From contig CP087208.1 of the NCBI GenBank assembly GCA_020912385.1, forward strand, positions 1,860,001 to 1,924,000: a DNA stretch of 64,000 nt. The letters run 5' to 3'. Positions within the stretch are counted from its first letter, which is position 1. The number at the start of each line of letters is the position of its first letter. Of the stretch, positions 22,644-34,900 are shown one piece after another. The notes below the pieces were generated by a model. The model made no database searches and had not been told where the DNA came from. It was given only the letters and a program-made list of their open reading frames with translations. The DNA comes from Neofusicoccum parvum. Its lineage: Eukaryota > Ascomycota > Dothideomycetes > Botryosphaeriales > Botryosphaeriaceae. The translations under genes and the position numbers were made by a program.

Positions 22644-24016
22644 CTAAATCTTCGGCTCCGCACTGACAAACCCATTCACCACCGCCGTCATGAGCTGATT
22701 GGCAATGGCGGTGCTCGGCGGCAATCTCAAGCCGCCCTGCTTGTACTCTGGACCCGGATCCTCGCCCAGCCCGCTCGTTCCAATCTTTAACGCCTCCCTG
22801 ACCTCGTCGAAACTAAACCACTTCGCGTCCTCCAGCTCCGCGTCGTGCCCCAGGTGGACACTCTCACCCTCCGGGATAGCTTGGCCGATGGCGCCGATCA
22901 TCAGGTTGGCCGGGTAGGGCCACGGCTGCGTGGAGTGGATCACGACGCGACCCAGGTGGATGCCGCTCTCCTCCCACACCTCGCGGCGCACCGCCTCCTC
23001 GACCGACTCGGCGGGCTCGAGGAAGCCGGCGAGCGTGCTGTACCAGTGCGGCGGCCAGCGGCGCTGGCGGCCGAGCATTATGCGCTGGCCGTCGTGCGAC
23101 ACTACGGCCATGATGACGGTCGGATCGGTGCGCGGGAAGCTCAAGTTCGAGACGCCGGTGCGGGTCGCGCACGGCGGCCGATCCGGCGCGTCGACCGCGC
23201 CGCTCAGCCGCTCGGCCAGGTCCTTTGGTGGGCATGTCCGCTTGAAACCGCCGTTTGTGGACAGCGTCTTGTGGCCGCAGCCGGCGCAGTAGGGGTTGCG
23301 CGAGTTCCAGTCGAGCAGGTGGCGGCCCTCGGCGTACATGGCGGCTGTGGGCGAGGGAAAGCGTGAGTGGTAGATCGTGGGCACTGCGAGGACAAAGTTA
23401 CCAACGTACCTTCGGGCGCGACAAGGGACAGCTGCATCCGACCTTGTGCAAAGTACAGGCTCTGGCCCTCGACCTTCTTGATCAGAGCCTCGGCCGCCTC
23501 GGTCACGCTGGCGCGCGGCGTGACGTCCAGCGCCCAGTACGGCTGGCCGGCGTAGTGCTCCTTGTACGCGAAGCCATCCTGCTTCTTGCTCTCGTCCAGG
23601 CCGAGGAAGACGAGCTGCGGGTGGTACAGGGCCGAGTTGTATTCCTTGATCAGGTCCTCCTCGGCAGTCTTGTAGGGATCGCCGACGACGGGCTGGACGT
23701 CGCTGTACGAGGCATATGCGAGGCGGTCGGCGGATTTGACGAGCGGGTTGAGGTTGTTGAACAGGATGAAGCGCGAGGTCTCGTGCTTGAGGGCTTGCGA
23801 CAGGAAAGTGGTGTCGGGGCGCAGGAAGGACACGCGGTTGAGCGGCGACCCTGGCACGCCGTCGTCAGCACCCTGATGGTCGCGCGGGGGATGTGAGGGC
23901 TAACCGGCAAAGTAGTTGGCAACTTCCTTGCCAAACTTCCGGGCGAGCATCGAGTCGAGGACGGCGTGGGCGGGTTCGGGGAGCGCGGGTATGGGGAGTT
24001 TTTTGGCGCCAGACAT
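22644..24016 (-). CDS. NPY1: NADH pyrophosphatase (Nudix, NudC type)
   Basis: Hydrolyses NAD(P)H or NAD-capped RNA ends to nicotinamide mononucleotide and AMP; yeast Npy1 is peroxisomal. Exons 24016-23905, 23850-23410 and 23344-22644 join in phase to about 417 residues. The family N-terminal motif is rebuilt across intron 1 (NYFA joined to GSPLNRVSFLR). A zinc-ribbon-like YCAGCGHKTLSTNGGFKRTC follows intron 2. The Nudix box GFLEPAESVEEAVRREVWEESGI has all catalytic Glu residues (REVWEESG). The NADH-specific motif STQPWPYPANLM lies about 17 residues further on. The C-terminal tail ends SAEPKI, not a canonical PTS1. The gene is divergent from pICln across 496 bp. Confidence 0.96.
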
Positions 24017-24512
24017 AGTCGCGAGCTGGATTTGTTCGAGATAGGAGGTCAATTGCATGCACCGAGCTTGGGCCGGAGCGGAGGTCAGGGGCTTGGAGGA
24101 GGCAGCGCACGCACGGCGGGAGGGCGGGAGGGCAGGAGACGGTGGTGATGCGCTGACGGCGCCGGGGAGGTGGCGGACGGCGGCCAGCAAGGCGTCATTG
24201 AGGGGCGCTTGATTACCAATAGCGGCGGCGAGCTCGGTCCGCCGGCGGAGCGCGGGGTAGCAGGCCAAATGCCGACGCGCAGAGGACTGCTGCTGCGCGG
24301 GCCTGTCGCCGGGCGCCGTCGCTGGGATCTCTCCAGCGCGGCCATGCAGCCATCCGCGCGAGCGGACCCTTGCTAGCGGCCAGCGCGGTTCCAGCGCGGC
24401 AGCGTCGGTGCCTGGCGGGGATGCGCGCTTATCGATAACATTTTTGTGTTGTCGCGACCTCTTCTGCCTCGTCTTCCCTTCTCCCTCCCTCGTCACCACC
24501 GCCGCCGTCACC
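24017..24512. promoter_or_regulatory. Divergent promoter of NPY1 and pICln
   Basis: A 496 bp GC-rich gap between divergent start codons. Frames open across it on the minus strand in phase with NPY1, but the NPY1 ATG at 24016 fits the family start. A CTCCCTCC-type pyrimidine tract precedes the pICln ATG. Confidence 0.5.
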
Positions 24513-25444
24513 ATGCCGTTCGAGACCCTCACCACCGCGCCCGCCGTCGGCGACTTCACCCCGCTCCAGGAGCACCAGGAGCAAACCCCGGGCACCTTCT
24601 TCGACGCGAAGCCCGTCCTCCACCTCCACGCCGCCGACGTGCAGCTCCTCGTCTCGCCCGCCGACCTCGCCGACCAATCCGTCTTCCCCGACCTGCGCGC
24701 CGCCGCGCCCACCAACGGCGCCGCCATCAACGGCTCCGCGAGCGACGACACCCCTCTCGCGATCCCCAACCTCTCCGTCTGGGTGACCTCCAAGTACGTC
24801 CCCCCGCCCGCACCCAACCACGCACAACCGATACCTAACCCGCGCCCCGCGCACGCAGAAACCTCCTCATCCACTCCCCCTCCGCCGGCAAGGGCGTCTC
24901 CATCCCTTACCCCACCATCACGCTGCACGCGATCCAGCGCCTCACGCCCCCCGCCGCCGCCGCCGAGACGTCCGGCCTGTACATGCAGCTCCTCCTCAAC
25001 GCGACCGACCACACCGCCGACGACGACCTGCAGACGCTCGAGATCACCCTCGTCCCATCCGCCGCGACCCCCATCGCCGACCTCTTCGCCGCCGTGTCCG
25101 CCTGCGCCGACCTGAACCCCGACCCGCAGGACACGGACTCCGAGGCCGGCGAGGACGAAGACGGCGGGTTGCAGGTGCTCGGCGGCGGCGCGGGCCTGCC
25201 CGGCGCGGGCGGCTGGATCACGTCGGAGAACGTCGGGGAGCACGTCGACGCGGAGGGCAACTTTGTCGGCTTCGGCGGCGGCGGCGGCGGCGGCGGCGCG
25301 TCGTTGGGCGCGGGCGCGGGGACGGTGCACGGGCGCGACGACGAGGGAGAAGACGAGGCTGGCGAGGAGGCGGGAGGGGAGGCTTCCGGCGAGGCTGGTG
25401 CTGGTGCTGGTGGGGAGGATGCGAAGTGGAGGAGGACGGAGTGA
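24513..25444 (+). CDS. pICln/Lot5-like protein (Voldacs PH domain)
   Basis: Homologue of the methylosome subunit pICln (CLNS1A), which chaperones Sm proteins for snRNP assembly; yeast Lot5 shares the fold. Exons 24513-24793 and 24859-25444 give about 288 residues. The PH-like fold shows as GTFFDAKPVLHLHAADVQLLV, IPNLSVWVTSKNLLIHSPSAGKGVSIPYPTITLHAIQ (across the intron), LYMQLLLN, and LEITLVPSAATPIADLFAAVSACADLNPDP. The C-terminal third is acidic and Gly-rich with a (Gly)8-9 run coded by a GGC repeat, then a long Glu/Ala/Gly tail. Acidic tails of this kind are typical of pICln. Very high GC. Confidence 0.88.
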
Positions 25445-26049
25445 TTGGGGTTCCGGGTTGCGTGAGGCGAGCAGCAGCGCGAGGCTGGGGGGTTTGGCAC
25501 GAGATGCACTCTTTCTGCGTTCTCGCAGGAGACACGGCCAGAGGAGAAAAAAAGTTTCTTCGTCTGCAGAGGCAGGCTGGAGATAATTCATTATCAATTG
25601 ATACCCACGGTTTCGGTTCAAGAGGTTTTCTCTGAGAGATCATTCATTACGATTATGATTTGTCGCTACCAAAAGCTACACTACAAGCCTGAGCAACTAC
25701 TTTTGTGCTCATACAATTAACAGCAGGAGGGAAGAAAGGCGCATAAATACACACAGGAAGGAAATGAAAGGGAAATGGATAACTTGGTGGTATAAGACAG
25801 AAATCCGAAATGTAGAAATGGGAAAAGTGAAAGGGGAAAAGAAAAGGAAAGAGAAACGTAAGGTTAGTGAAAGAGAATAGGAACCCAAATGGGTGAGATG
25901 ATGAAGTGAAAATAAGAAGTTGCGAAAGCGCAGGAAAGGAAATAAAAGAAGTTAAGTAAGTGAATGGCAGGGCCACAACGGCGACATAACAACACATCAA
26001 CCAACAAGCACCCTCATCAATCGAGTTCCCATCCCGCCCCAACCCCAAC
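25445..26049. other. Convergent 3' flank with purine-rich tract
   Basis: 605 bp between two convergent genes. About 25715-25960 on the plus strand is strongly A/G-rich, with many GAAA/GGAA runs. The 131-residue Phe-rich frame opposite it is only a consequence of this purine bias. Confidence 0.6.
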
Positions 26050-29000
26050 TCACCTCAAAAACCCATCCCGATCATACAAGCTCTGCGGCGTCCCCTGCTC
26101 GCTCGGCGGCTGCACCGAAATCAGCACTTTTGGCGCCAACACCTCCCTCTCCCTCTTCCCATCCCTCCCCTTCTCCCTCTCCTTCTCCCTCTCCCTCTCC
26201 CTCCCCTCCTTCCCCCCACCCCCCTCCCGCGTCGGCGTCCTATTCTCCGCATCCGAATCCCACCCCTCCCCCGCTGCCCCCGCCCCCGCCGTCGCCTGGT
26301 CCTCGCGCGGAGTCTCGTACACGCTGCTCCCCGCGTCGCCCCACGCCTTCCTCTCCCGCGCGCACGGGCTCTCCCAGAACCCTTCCCCGTCCTCCCACAC
26401 CCGCGACCCTGGCCCGTCGCCGTCCGCCTCCAGCTCCCTGGGCCAAAAGATGTTCTCGCTCTCGGCGAGGATCAGGTCGGTCAGGGAGGTGCAGCTGTCG
26501 TCGCTGAGGAGGCGGTGCGTGGCGGTGCTGATGCTGTTGTTGCTCGCACTGCGGCTCAGCCCGGAGCCCACGCCGATCCCCAGTCCGATGCCGAAGCCGA
26601 ACGAGGGGGGGTGTGTGGTCGTCGACGCGGGGGGCGTGGTTGCGGCTGTGGCCGTGCTGGTGCGAGAGGTGGAGGTGGCGCTGATCACGGTGCTGGCGTG
26701 GGAGGAGGCACCTGCGGTGGAGGTCGCGGCGCTGTGATGGTGGGCGTGAGGGGGAGAGATGAGGGAGTAGGTTGAGGCGGGGACGAAGTGCTTGCTTGGG
26801 GAAGAGAAAGTCTTACTACCGCGCTTGCTCTTGACGCGACTCTCGCGTGAGCCCGGTTTAGTAGGCGAGGCGCCAGAGGTAGTAGACATGTCTTCGACTA
26901 GGTTGACATTGGTGGCTTCACGACCCAGCTGTCGGTACCGCCGACTGGTGCGCGAGTCGTCGGCTGCATCCGAGTTCATGCGGCGGAGCGCGGCCACAGT
27001 CTTGCGGAGGTCACGAGCGGGCTCTGCGCGGGGTCCCGTCAGTCCCGCGCGCGTGGGCGAGACCTCACTGTCTCGGCGTGGATCGCGAGGGGGAAGATCG
27101 GGGGGGATGATGGAAGACATGATGCGGTGGCTGTTTGAGGGGGTATTTTCCGTGGACGTTAGCATGAGCGTCTTTGGAGAGCAAGGCGGTGAATCCTCTG
27201 TTGTTCGAGATTGTCTTTTGAGCTCATTACTGGTCAGAGCAAGAGGGGTGGCAGGTCGAGACCCTTCTTTGGCGGCGGTCTGGGTCTTGGGGGAGGGCAT
27301 GTCAAGGACAGAATAGTTGAGAGATGGATGGTTCGGATCGTACTCCAACGCCTTCTTGTTCTGCCCTGTAGCTCCAGTTTTGTCGGTTGGACCGGCGCCC
27401 GAAGTTTTATCTTTCTCAGGTGGAATCGTCAAGTTGATCTGTGAGCTGTTGGTATGGACAGGACTGGGGAAGGTTGGGATGCTGAAAGCAGAGCTACCGC
27501 TCACCCCTGAGTTGCGCCAGCGCAGCGAACCATCAGAGTTCTCTTGATTATACTTGGTCAGAGACAACGTTGGAGAGCCTGGCGTCAGTGAAGCCTGGAT
27601 GTTGGTTGGTTCGAGGCGAAGTTCAGGTGCGAACACGGTGATGCTAGGGGGACGTGGTAGAGGGCGAGTGTCCAGACTGATCATCTCCGCATCTCCCGAA
27701 GACTTTTTCTTGTGGGCAGATCCAGGTTCTTCTTCGATGCCGTGCATGAGGGCAGGATTCTCAGGCTTTACTGGTGGGCCAGCCTGCCCAGTGACCAGCG
27801 ACAGCCGGATGCAGTTCTGCCGACGGTGCGCCTTCTTTCTTTCTGGACTCGACCTATGCAACGCAGACCTGCCTGACTGCATTGGTGTTGGGTCCCATTG
27901 GAAGGGGTTACCGTTGCTGCTACAGGACGATGAAGCGTTGGTCGACGTGCGCGAGAGTTGTTGTGCCAGAGCACCTTCACTCACTGGTGCTTCATTCTGC
28001 GCTGCAGAACGTTGCCGTTCTGTAGGTGATCCGTCGGATGAAACCAGAGTGCGAGAATTGCGGCGTGGCGTGCTGGGTGGCCCTCCGGACAGGCTGTTGT
28101 TAGATCGGCTACGTTGAGACAGGTGACCCATGCTGTTGCTTTCAGTTTTAAGCTTGCCATCCGTCTTAGAGTCGCCGCTGTCATTACGTGAATGCGGGTT
28201 GCTCGAGGCGATTTCCATGGCAAATTGAGCAACATTGCTTCTAATCGATTCATCGCGAAAATGTTGCGGGGTCGCCTTCTCCACGCTATTTCGAGAATGA
28301 AGTTGGGGCAGTGGCCGTGGCCCCTTCAAAACTAACGACTTGTGGAGTTCGTGGCCAGGACTCTGCCTCATCCTGGCGTGAGGGCTTCGGCTCGTCGCGG
28401 GACTGGCAGTGACGAGGATTGAGCTGGTTGCAGACTCGAAGCTTGAGGCGGAGCGACGGGAGGGACTGTACTCGACATTGCTGATAGACCTCGTATGTCC
28501 CAATCTCAGAGGAAGCGGTGGGACAGGACTCTCCGGGGCCAGACCAGACTGCCTGTAGATCAGACTGAAGTTACGCCCCAGCTTCTGCGAGCGGGTGCTC
28601 GACTGGATCTCTCTGGTGACTTCGTTGGTGCTACAGATAGAGGGTACTGAATTCGATCTACCCCTTCGCCTGGGGGAGCGAATAACAGTTGCTGAGGACG
28701 GTACTGGGCTGCTGAACAGCGGTGCAGGCCTAAGAGCGCTCGTCAAGTCCGGTGCAGAGTTCGGCTTGTTCGAACCGAACGAAGGAGCATGTAGCCTCTC
28801 AATAGGAGAACCGGTCGGATCAAATACCAGCTTCGGGGGACCAGACTCTCTATGCTCCTGCAGTTGTGGCGAGGAGATATCAAGCATTGGCCGGGGGCTT
28901 TCAATGATTGCGGAGAGACGCGAGGTCCTGATTCGTTCCAGCTTGATGTGCTTTGGGCCATGTCGGCGCTTATGAAACGGCCACACCTTCTTGTGCACAC

Positions 29001-29394
29001 TCTGGCTGGGGCTCGGGACCGGCTCGATGATGGTCGGGGTCTGCGTCGTTTGGGGAGTTTTGTTGAGGGATAGCTGGCCAAACGACTCTCTTGACGGCAA
29101 GACTCCCCATCCCGAAGTATTGTTGTAAGGAAGGAATGTGTTCCGCCTCAGAACCTGACGCGGCTTGGTCACACCATTGCCGTCAATCTGGACATTCTGC
29201 TGACCGAGCCGGATCCCTCTCTGCTCAAGGTCTGCCAACAAGCGCTTGTGCGCGCGAGTAGCACGGATGAGAAGAAACACCATGCACACCAGTGCAATGA
29301 GGATGATCCCGCCAGCTACACCTACCGCGATCCACACTCCGGGAGATATGGCCGTCGGGGGCGGCGCTTGCCGGGGGCTCAAGTGGGCCACCAT
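26050..29394 (-). CDS. Long disordered single-span membrane protein, unknown
   Basis: A single open frame of 1114 residues. A short N-terminus precedes one transmembrane helix (residues about 19-43; GVWIAVGVAGGIILIALVCMVFLLI). A basic flank (RATRAHKRLL) and about 1070 residues of Ser/Pro/Arg-rich low-complexity sequence follow, with many SP and RxxS sites that look like kinase targets. Short, likely conserved islands include RGIRLGQQNVQIDGNG, GWGVLPSRESFGQLSLN and WPFHKRRHGPKHIKL just after the helix, and NIFWPRELEAD near the C-terminus. The Arg/Glu/Lys repeat near the end mirrors a CT-rich simple repeat in the DNA. The topology (short outside, long cytosolic tail) resembles membrane scaffolds, but I recognise no family. 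Confidence 0.85.
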   Translation of the reverse strand: MVAHLSPRQAPPPTAISPGVWIAVGVAGGIILIALVCMVFLLIRATRAHKRLLADLEQRGIRLGQQNVQIDGNGVTKPRQVLRRNTFLPYNNTSGWGVLPSRESFGQLSLNKTPQTTQTPTIIEPVPSPSQSVHKKVWPFHKRRHGPKHIKLERIRTSRLSAIIESPRPMLDISSPQLQEHRESGPPKLVFDPTGSPIERLHAPSFGSNKPNSAPDLTSALRPAPLFSSPVPSSATVIRSPRRRGRSNSVPSICSTNEVTREIQSSTRSQKLGRNFSLIYRQSGLAPESPVPPLPLRLGHTRSISNVEYSPSRRSASSFESATSSILVTASPATSRSPHARMRQSPGHELHKSLVLKGPRPLPQLHSRNSVEKATPQHFRDESIRSNVAQFAMEIASSNPHSRNDSGDSKTDGKLKTESNSMGHLSQRSRSNNSLSGGPPSTPRRNSRTLVSSDGSPTERQRSAAQNEAPVSEGALAQQLSRTSTNASSSCSSNGNPFQWDPTPMQSGRSALHRSSPERKKAHRRQNCIRLSLVTGQAGPPVKPENPALMHGIEEEPGSAHKKKSSGDAEMISLDTRPLPRPPSITVFAPELRLEPTNIQASLTPGSPTLSLTKYNQENSDGSLRWRNSGVSGSSAFSIPTFPSPVHTNSSQINLTIPPEKDKTSGAGPTDKTGATGQNKKALEYDPNHPSLNYSVLDMPSPKTQTAAKEGSRPATPLALTSNELKRQSRTTEDSPPCSPKTLMLTSTENTPSNSHRIMSSIIPPDLPPRDPRRDSEVSPTRAGLTGPRAEPARDLRKTVAALRRMNSDAADDSRTSRRYRQLGREATNVNLVEDMSTTSGASPTKPGSRESRVKSKRGSKTFSSPSKHFVPASTYSLISPPHAHHHSAATSTAGASSHASTVISATSTSRTSTATAATTPPASTTTHPPSFGFGIGLGIGVGSGLSRSASNNSISTATHRLLSDDSCTSLTDLILAESENIFWPRELEADGDGPGSRVWEDGEGFWESPCARERKAWGDAGSSVYETPREDQATAGAGAAGEGWDSDAENRTPTREGGGGKEGREREREKEREKGRDGKREREVLAPKVLISVQPPSEQGTPQSLYDRDGFLR

Positions 29395-30926
29395 CGCGGA
29401 CTCAACGCTTCCGGGGCCGCGCAGACGTGGTATGTAGTCGTGATTCCGCTATCTTGCGCAGTGGCCGTTTCCGGGTTGCATAGCCTTCGACTAGGGGCCG
29501 ATCGTCCAGAGCGGGTCAGTCCTTGGCAGTTGATATCAGGATGAAGCACGTGGGAAGGTCGCGATATGGGGTCCGGCGGATTCCTGAACGCAGAGGCAAC
29601 AGTGGCCGAAGAAACGAAGATAGCGACAGAACAGAGTTCAAAACGAGGGACATGGTTGGGAAAAGACAGAGCAAAACGCGGGCGGCGGGGAGACGACATG
29701 TGGCGTGTAATTAGATCTAGTCTGGTATGCAATGTCTCCAAAACAAGAGCGTGGAATGCGCGCAGAGAGTAGGCTAACCAACGAACAACAATGGTAGAAA
29801 GAACGCAAGGGATGGCGGGATCAACAGAAAAGACGGCTGGGAGAAATGTACCCTATAAGACCCCTACGGCGTTTCCTGGCCGGGCTGCGAGCGAGACATG
29901 GTGGCTCACGGCGGCGGCGGGCGTGCAGCGAGGCACACATGCGGTTGCCTCCTGCCGGCGTGTGCGACCAGCGTTTTCCTGGAGGCGAGCATTCCGGGAG
30001 GCATTTCACATGCAATTGCCCATGTGACGGCGCGCGTTCCGAGAGGCGTGCTGCCGAGCGGTAGAGTAAGCTCGAGGTGTTGAGGTGCTGCTGCGGCGGC
30101 TCCTCTCAACCGACCCGCGATGTCGGGTCAGGCAGGACAGAGGCAGCTTGGCGCGCATGCAGTCGGCAGGCGCAGAGCTGTGTCTCAACGGGCTGCGGCG
30201 TGAAGAAGAGGGGTAAAAAGGCTAAAGTGTGGTGTTCAACCGCCACCAGAGCAACACGACGCCGTAAATCGGCGACGCGCAGCGGTCCCGCGCAAACACC
30301 GGGCCGGAAGAGGCAGGATGAACACATACAGCGTAGCCCATGGGCTGGGGGCGCGGCCTCGTCTGGCGCGTCTGGCCACGCTGGCGGTGGGCTTGGGGCG
30401 GTTATGTCATTGGCCGGGCCGTCTTGGTCAGCCCCGCGCAGAGTCGTGAGGCAACGCGAGCTGGCAGGGCGGCGGTTGCAGCGCGTTGAGTGGGTGCAGC
30501 GGGTCTTGGGGGGTGCCCAGGCGCACTCCTAGCGCAGCGCGAGCGTAATGAGTGTCAGGGCGGAGCAATTGAGGTCGCTGGCCATCGGAGCGGCGCAGGC
30601 AGGAGCTCGCGGTTCGATGAGGTCACGTCATCGCAGTTGGAGGGGGAGCGTGGCAGGGGCCGCGATTGGCACCGTGGCCGTCCCCGGGCTCCACCGGCGA
30701 GCGGCCGATGGCCTGCGAATGAACGCATCTGCCCCGCCATGGAGTGCGGCCTGGAGCATAGCTACCGCGACAAGCTCGATCGACCCCTCCGTATAAAGTC
30801 TGCCGGGCCCGCCGCTCTGCCCGCCTTCTCCCATCTCCCATCCTCCATCTCTGCATCCATTGCACGCGCCAGATACCCCGCCTCCATCTTCAATTACCCA
30901 CATAACCCCCCCAAACACCCCTCACC
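29395..30926. promoter_or_regulatory. Divergent 1.5 kb promoter region, TATA box at 30792
   Basis: Lies between the minus-strand membrane protein and the reductase. A TATAAA at 30792-30797, 130 bp before the reductase ATG and followed by a CT-rich leader, suggests a strong regulated promoter. The rest is GC-rich with chance frames only. Confidence 0.55.
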
Positions 30927-31999
<1,073 letters not shown>

Positions 32000-34900
32000 G
32001 CGGCCTGCTGTGCAGTGCTGTCGATGAACGACTTGGACTTGGATGGACAAATTGGACCATGCAAAGACGAAAAAATATCTTGGTTAAGCTAAGACGGGGT
32101 GAACTACTACTTTTTAGCTCGCCTCGATAGATAAGATTTTTATGTGAAATGAAATACCTCTTTTTCGGCTTCAAATTTGTCGCTTCAGCTGCCCCTGGCC
32201 TTGCTCCTCGTGCTTCTCGATGGAATTACGCGGTGGGTTGCCAAAGCAATTGACGGCCTCGACTCGAATGAGCTTTGTTGTTGGCATGGAGCTACCTTAC
32301 CTATCTGGCGCGTCATGTCGGATGGGAAATTGCACGACGGTTTCTTTCGCGGTCAACTGTGGTTGTGTGTAGTCGCATGCTCCATGGTCCGACATGGCGT
32401 GCCATTGCAGTCTGCTAGTCGACGCGGCATGTGAGCATGGTCCGACTTACCATGTGTTTTCCTGCAAGCGGGGCAGCAGCGAGCTCCAAGTACCAAGTAC
32501 CTCCGACCACGTCTCGTCGAAAGAAGCTATGACCGTCTCACCGCAGCAAACGCACGCACAGCACCTACATATCCCCCCACAGGGCCAGCCAGCCACAGTC
32601 ACTCCAGCCCTAAGCACCCGGCGCCCGTCACCGCCACGGCACCATTTCCCCATCCCGTCCCGGCGTCCACGATTTCCCCGACGCTCCGCGTTTCCCGGGC
32701 ACCCGCCGCCGCGCCCAACACCAAGCATCGCCATTCTCGATCGCGGAGGGAAAAAAAAAAAAGAAATGAATTAAACGAACCGCTCTGCTCGGAGCTTCAG
32801 ATTCCCCCGACGTTCCGGTCGGATCCAGCCGGCAGCCGAGCAGAGAGATCTTTGGTTCACGGAGAAAATATTATTGAACGATCTACCACGAGAACCGGCG
32901 CGCCTGGGATCAAGGGGCCAAACTGACCGGTGGAGTGCTTGGTGTCGAACGCCCACCCGGCCCCCGGGGTTCCAGGCCCGGCCGGAGTAGCGAGTGTCGT
33001 GCGACTCACCACTAAGTGCCACGGGGTTCCCGGAGAAACCGTGGGGCGTGTGCGCGGAGACAGGCGCGCGAGCGAGCCGCTGGGTGCCGGCGGGGCGGGC
33101 GGACGGGCCAGGCACAGCCGGTTCGTGCGTGTGTGTGTGCATATGTGTGTGTGTGGTGAGCGTGAGAGAGAGAGAGAGAGAGGGCGGATGAGTTCTATTT
33201 TGGGGGGTGGGAGAGCGGTGGGCCAATGAGGGCGAAGAGGGTTGGAGGACCTTCGTCGAGGGTGGGACGAGAAAAGAAACGGGTGTGCTACGTGTGCGTT
33301 TACGTCTAGGTTCGTTGCATACTCCATATAGAGATAGAGATAGAGTTGACAAGAAAATATTGTTTTTCCCTTTCCATGCGTACCATGTCCGCTCTCGCGG
33401 TTCCCGATACGTTGGTAGCTACATGATGACGAAGTACCCGGTCAGGTGGTTATACTTTTCCCGGCGTCGTGCATCCTCAAAGAGGGAAAGGAAAAAGTTG
33501 GCCCGGAGACACGCGGCAGGTGCTTGATTTATTGCTTTTCAACGGCAAGGTGGGAAAGAAGAGATCCGAAGCATGGGAACTGCCAAAAGAAGGGTTCCAA
33601 CGTTCACACCCAACGCTGTGGTAACTCCTTTTCACCCGCAGCTTCGCCTATTTCCTGCGTTACTCGATGGATACTGGTGCGTGTGAGCAAGCGAGTAGAA
33701 CTAGCGATCCTCGTCCCGTTTAGCTGGGTCGGAGGTGCGAGCATCCGGAGCAGGAGGTGAACGACCGCGAAAACTACATGACGAGAGGACTAGTCGTAGG
33801 GTTCAATGTTGCGGAGATCCGGGCGGGATGTGTTTTCCCCTTGTTGCCAGTCACACGGCGTCTTGTGTGGAGGAGAACGAAACGGAGCTGGCACCGCCAC
33901 GAGATGATGAAAGGACTGGTAGGGAGTAGGGTTGTTCAATGTCCCGAGGCAAATGCAAGCTTTCTCCTCTCCAGCCTCATAGGCGATGGGGAAACAAGCC
34001 AACGCAGCAGAGATATGGGGCGGATGGGGCAGAGGCTTGGAGGCGTCTGCTTAGCCAGCCACCTGAACCCGACTGAATGACTAGCTCCCGTGATCTACAT
34101 CGGGCGTCCGAACTGCATGGCGCATGGTTGATGGGTGCTGCTGTGAAACATTGGCTTCTTGCTTGCCGACTGGCCCACTGTCGGCGGGCGGCCAGATGGA
34201 GCGGCGGAGGAAGAGCCTCCATGGGCTCCGCGGACAGGCGCTTGCTTACTTGCTGCTGTGCTTGTGGGGCCCCCTCTATCGCATGCAGGGTAGATGGACG
34301 GGGGTAGGGGTTTGGTGGGTATCACGACCGCTGGACGCATGGCTCTGCATGGCAATGTCAGCTGGCAACGCGTCTGTCCCGTTTGGACGGGCAGCAGCAC
34401 GCACGAGCTGCAAAAGCGTTGTGCCCAGTCGCCTGGGGCCAGATAGGGGAAATCAAGGGAACACAAAGGAGATTCTAGAATGCGGTGACGCTGACTGAGA
34501 GGGGAATGGCTCGGGAAATTTCTGAAGCTGTCAGCAGCGCAGCATGCAGGACAGCGGGCGCAGGTGACGCCTGCGGGCTGCACAGGCCCCCGGCGCAGCT
34601 GATGAGCGCGGTTACATCCAAAGAGCTTGGACGTGCTGCGAGATCCGACTGGCGGCATGGGAGCGGGAGTGCCTGGAGCTAAGGCTGTACGTAGGGATGA
34701 CGAAATGGGGTCGTGCTCGTGGGAAAAAGACTGGCGAGGAAAGATGGCCGGCCGCTATAGCGTGGCGATCTTGGGCCAATGCGAGGCTGCTTTGACGACA
34801 GCCAAGACGTGCTGCTGGAGGGAGTTTACGAGAGCGATGGCAGGAATGACGTGTTTCAAAAATAGAAACCTGTCGCACGAGTGACCAAGCCTCGGACAAG

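Noticed and set aside
25653..26048. 131-residue Phe/Pro-rich minus-strand frame
   Set aside because: It only mirrors a purine-rich tract in the convergent 3' region; no start context or family support.
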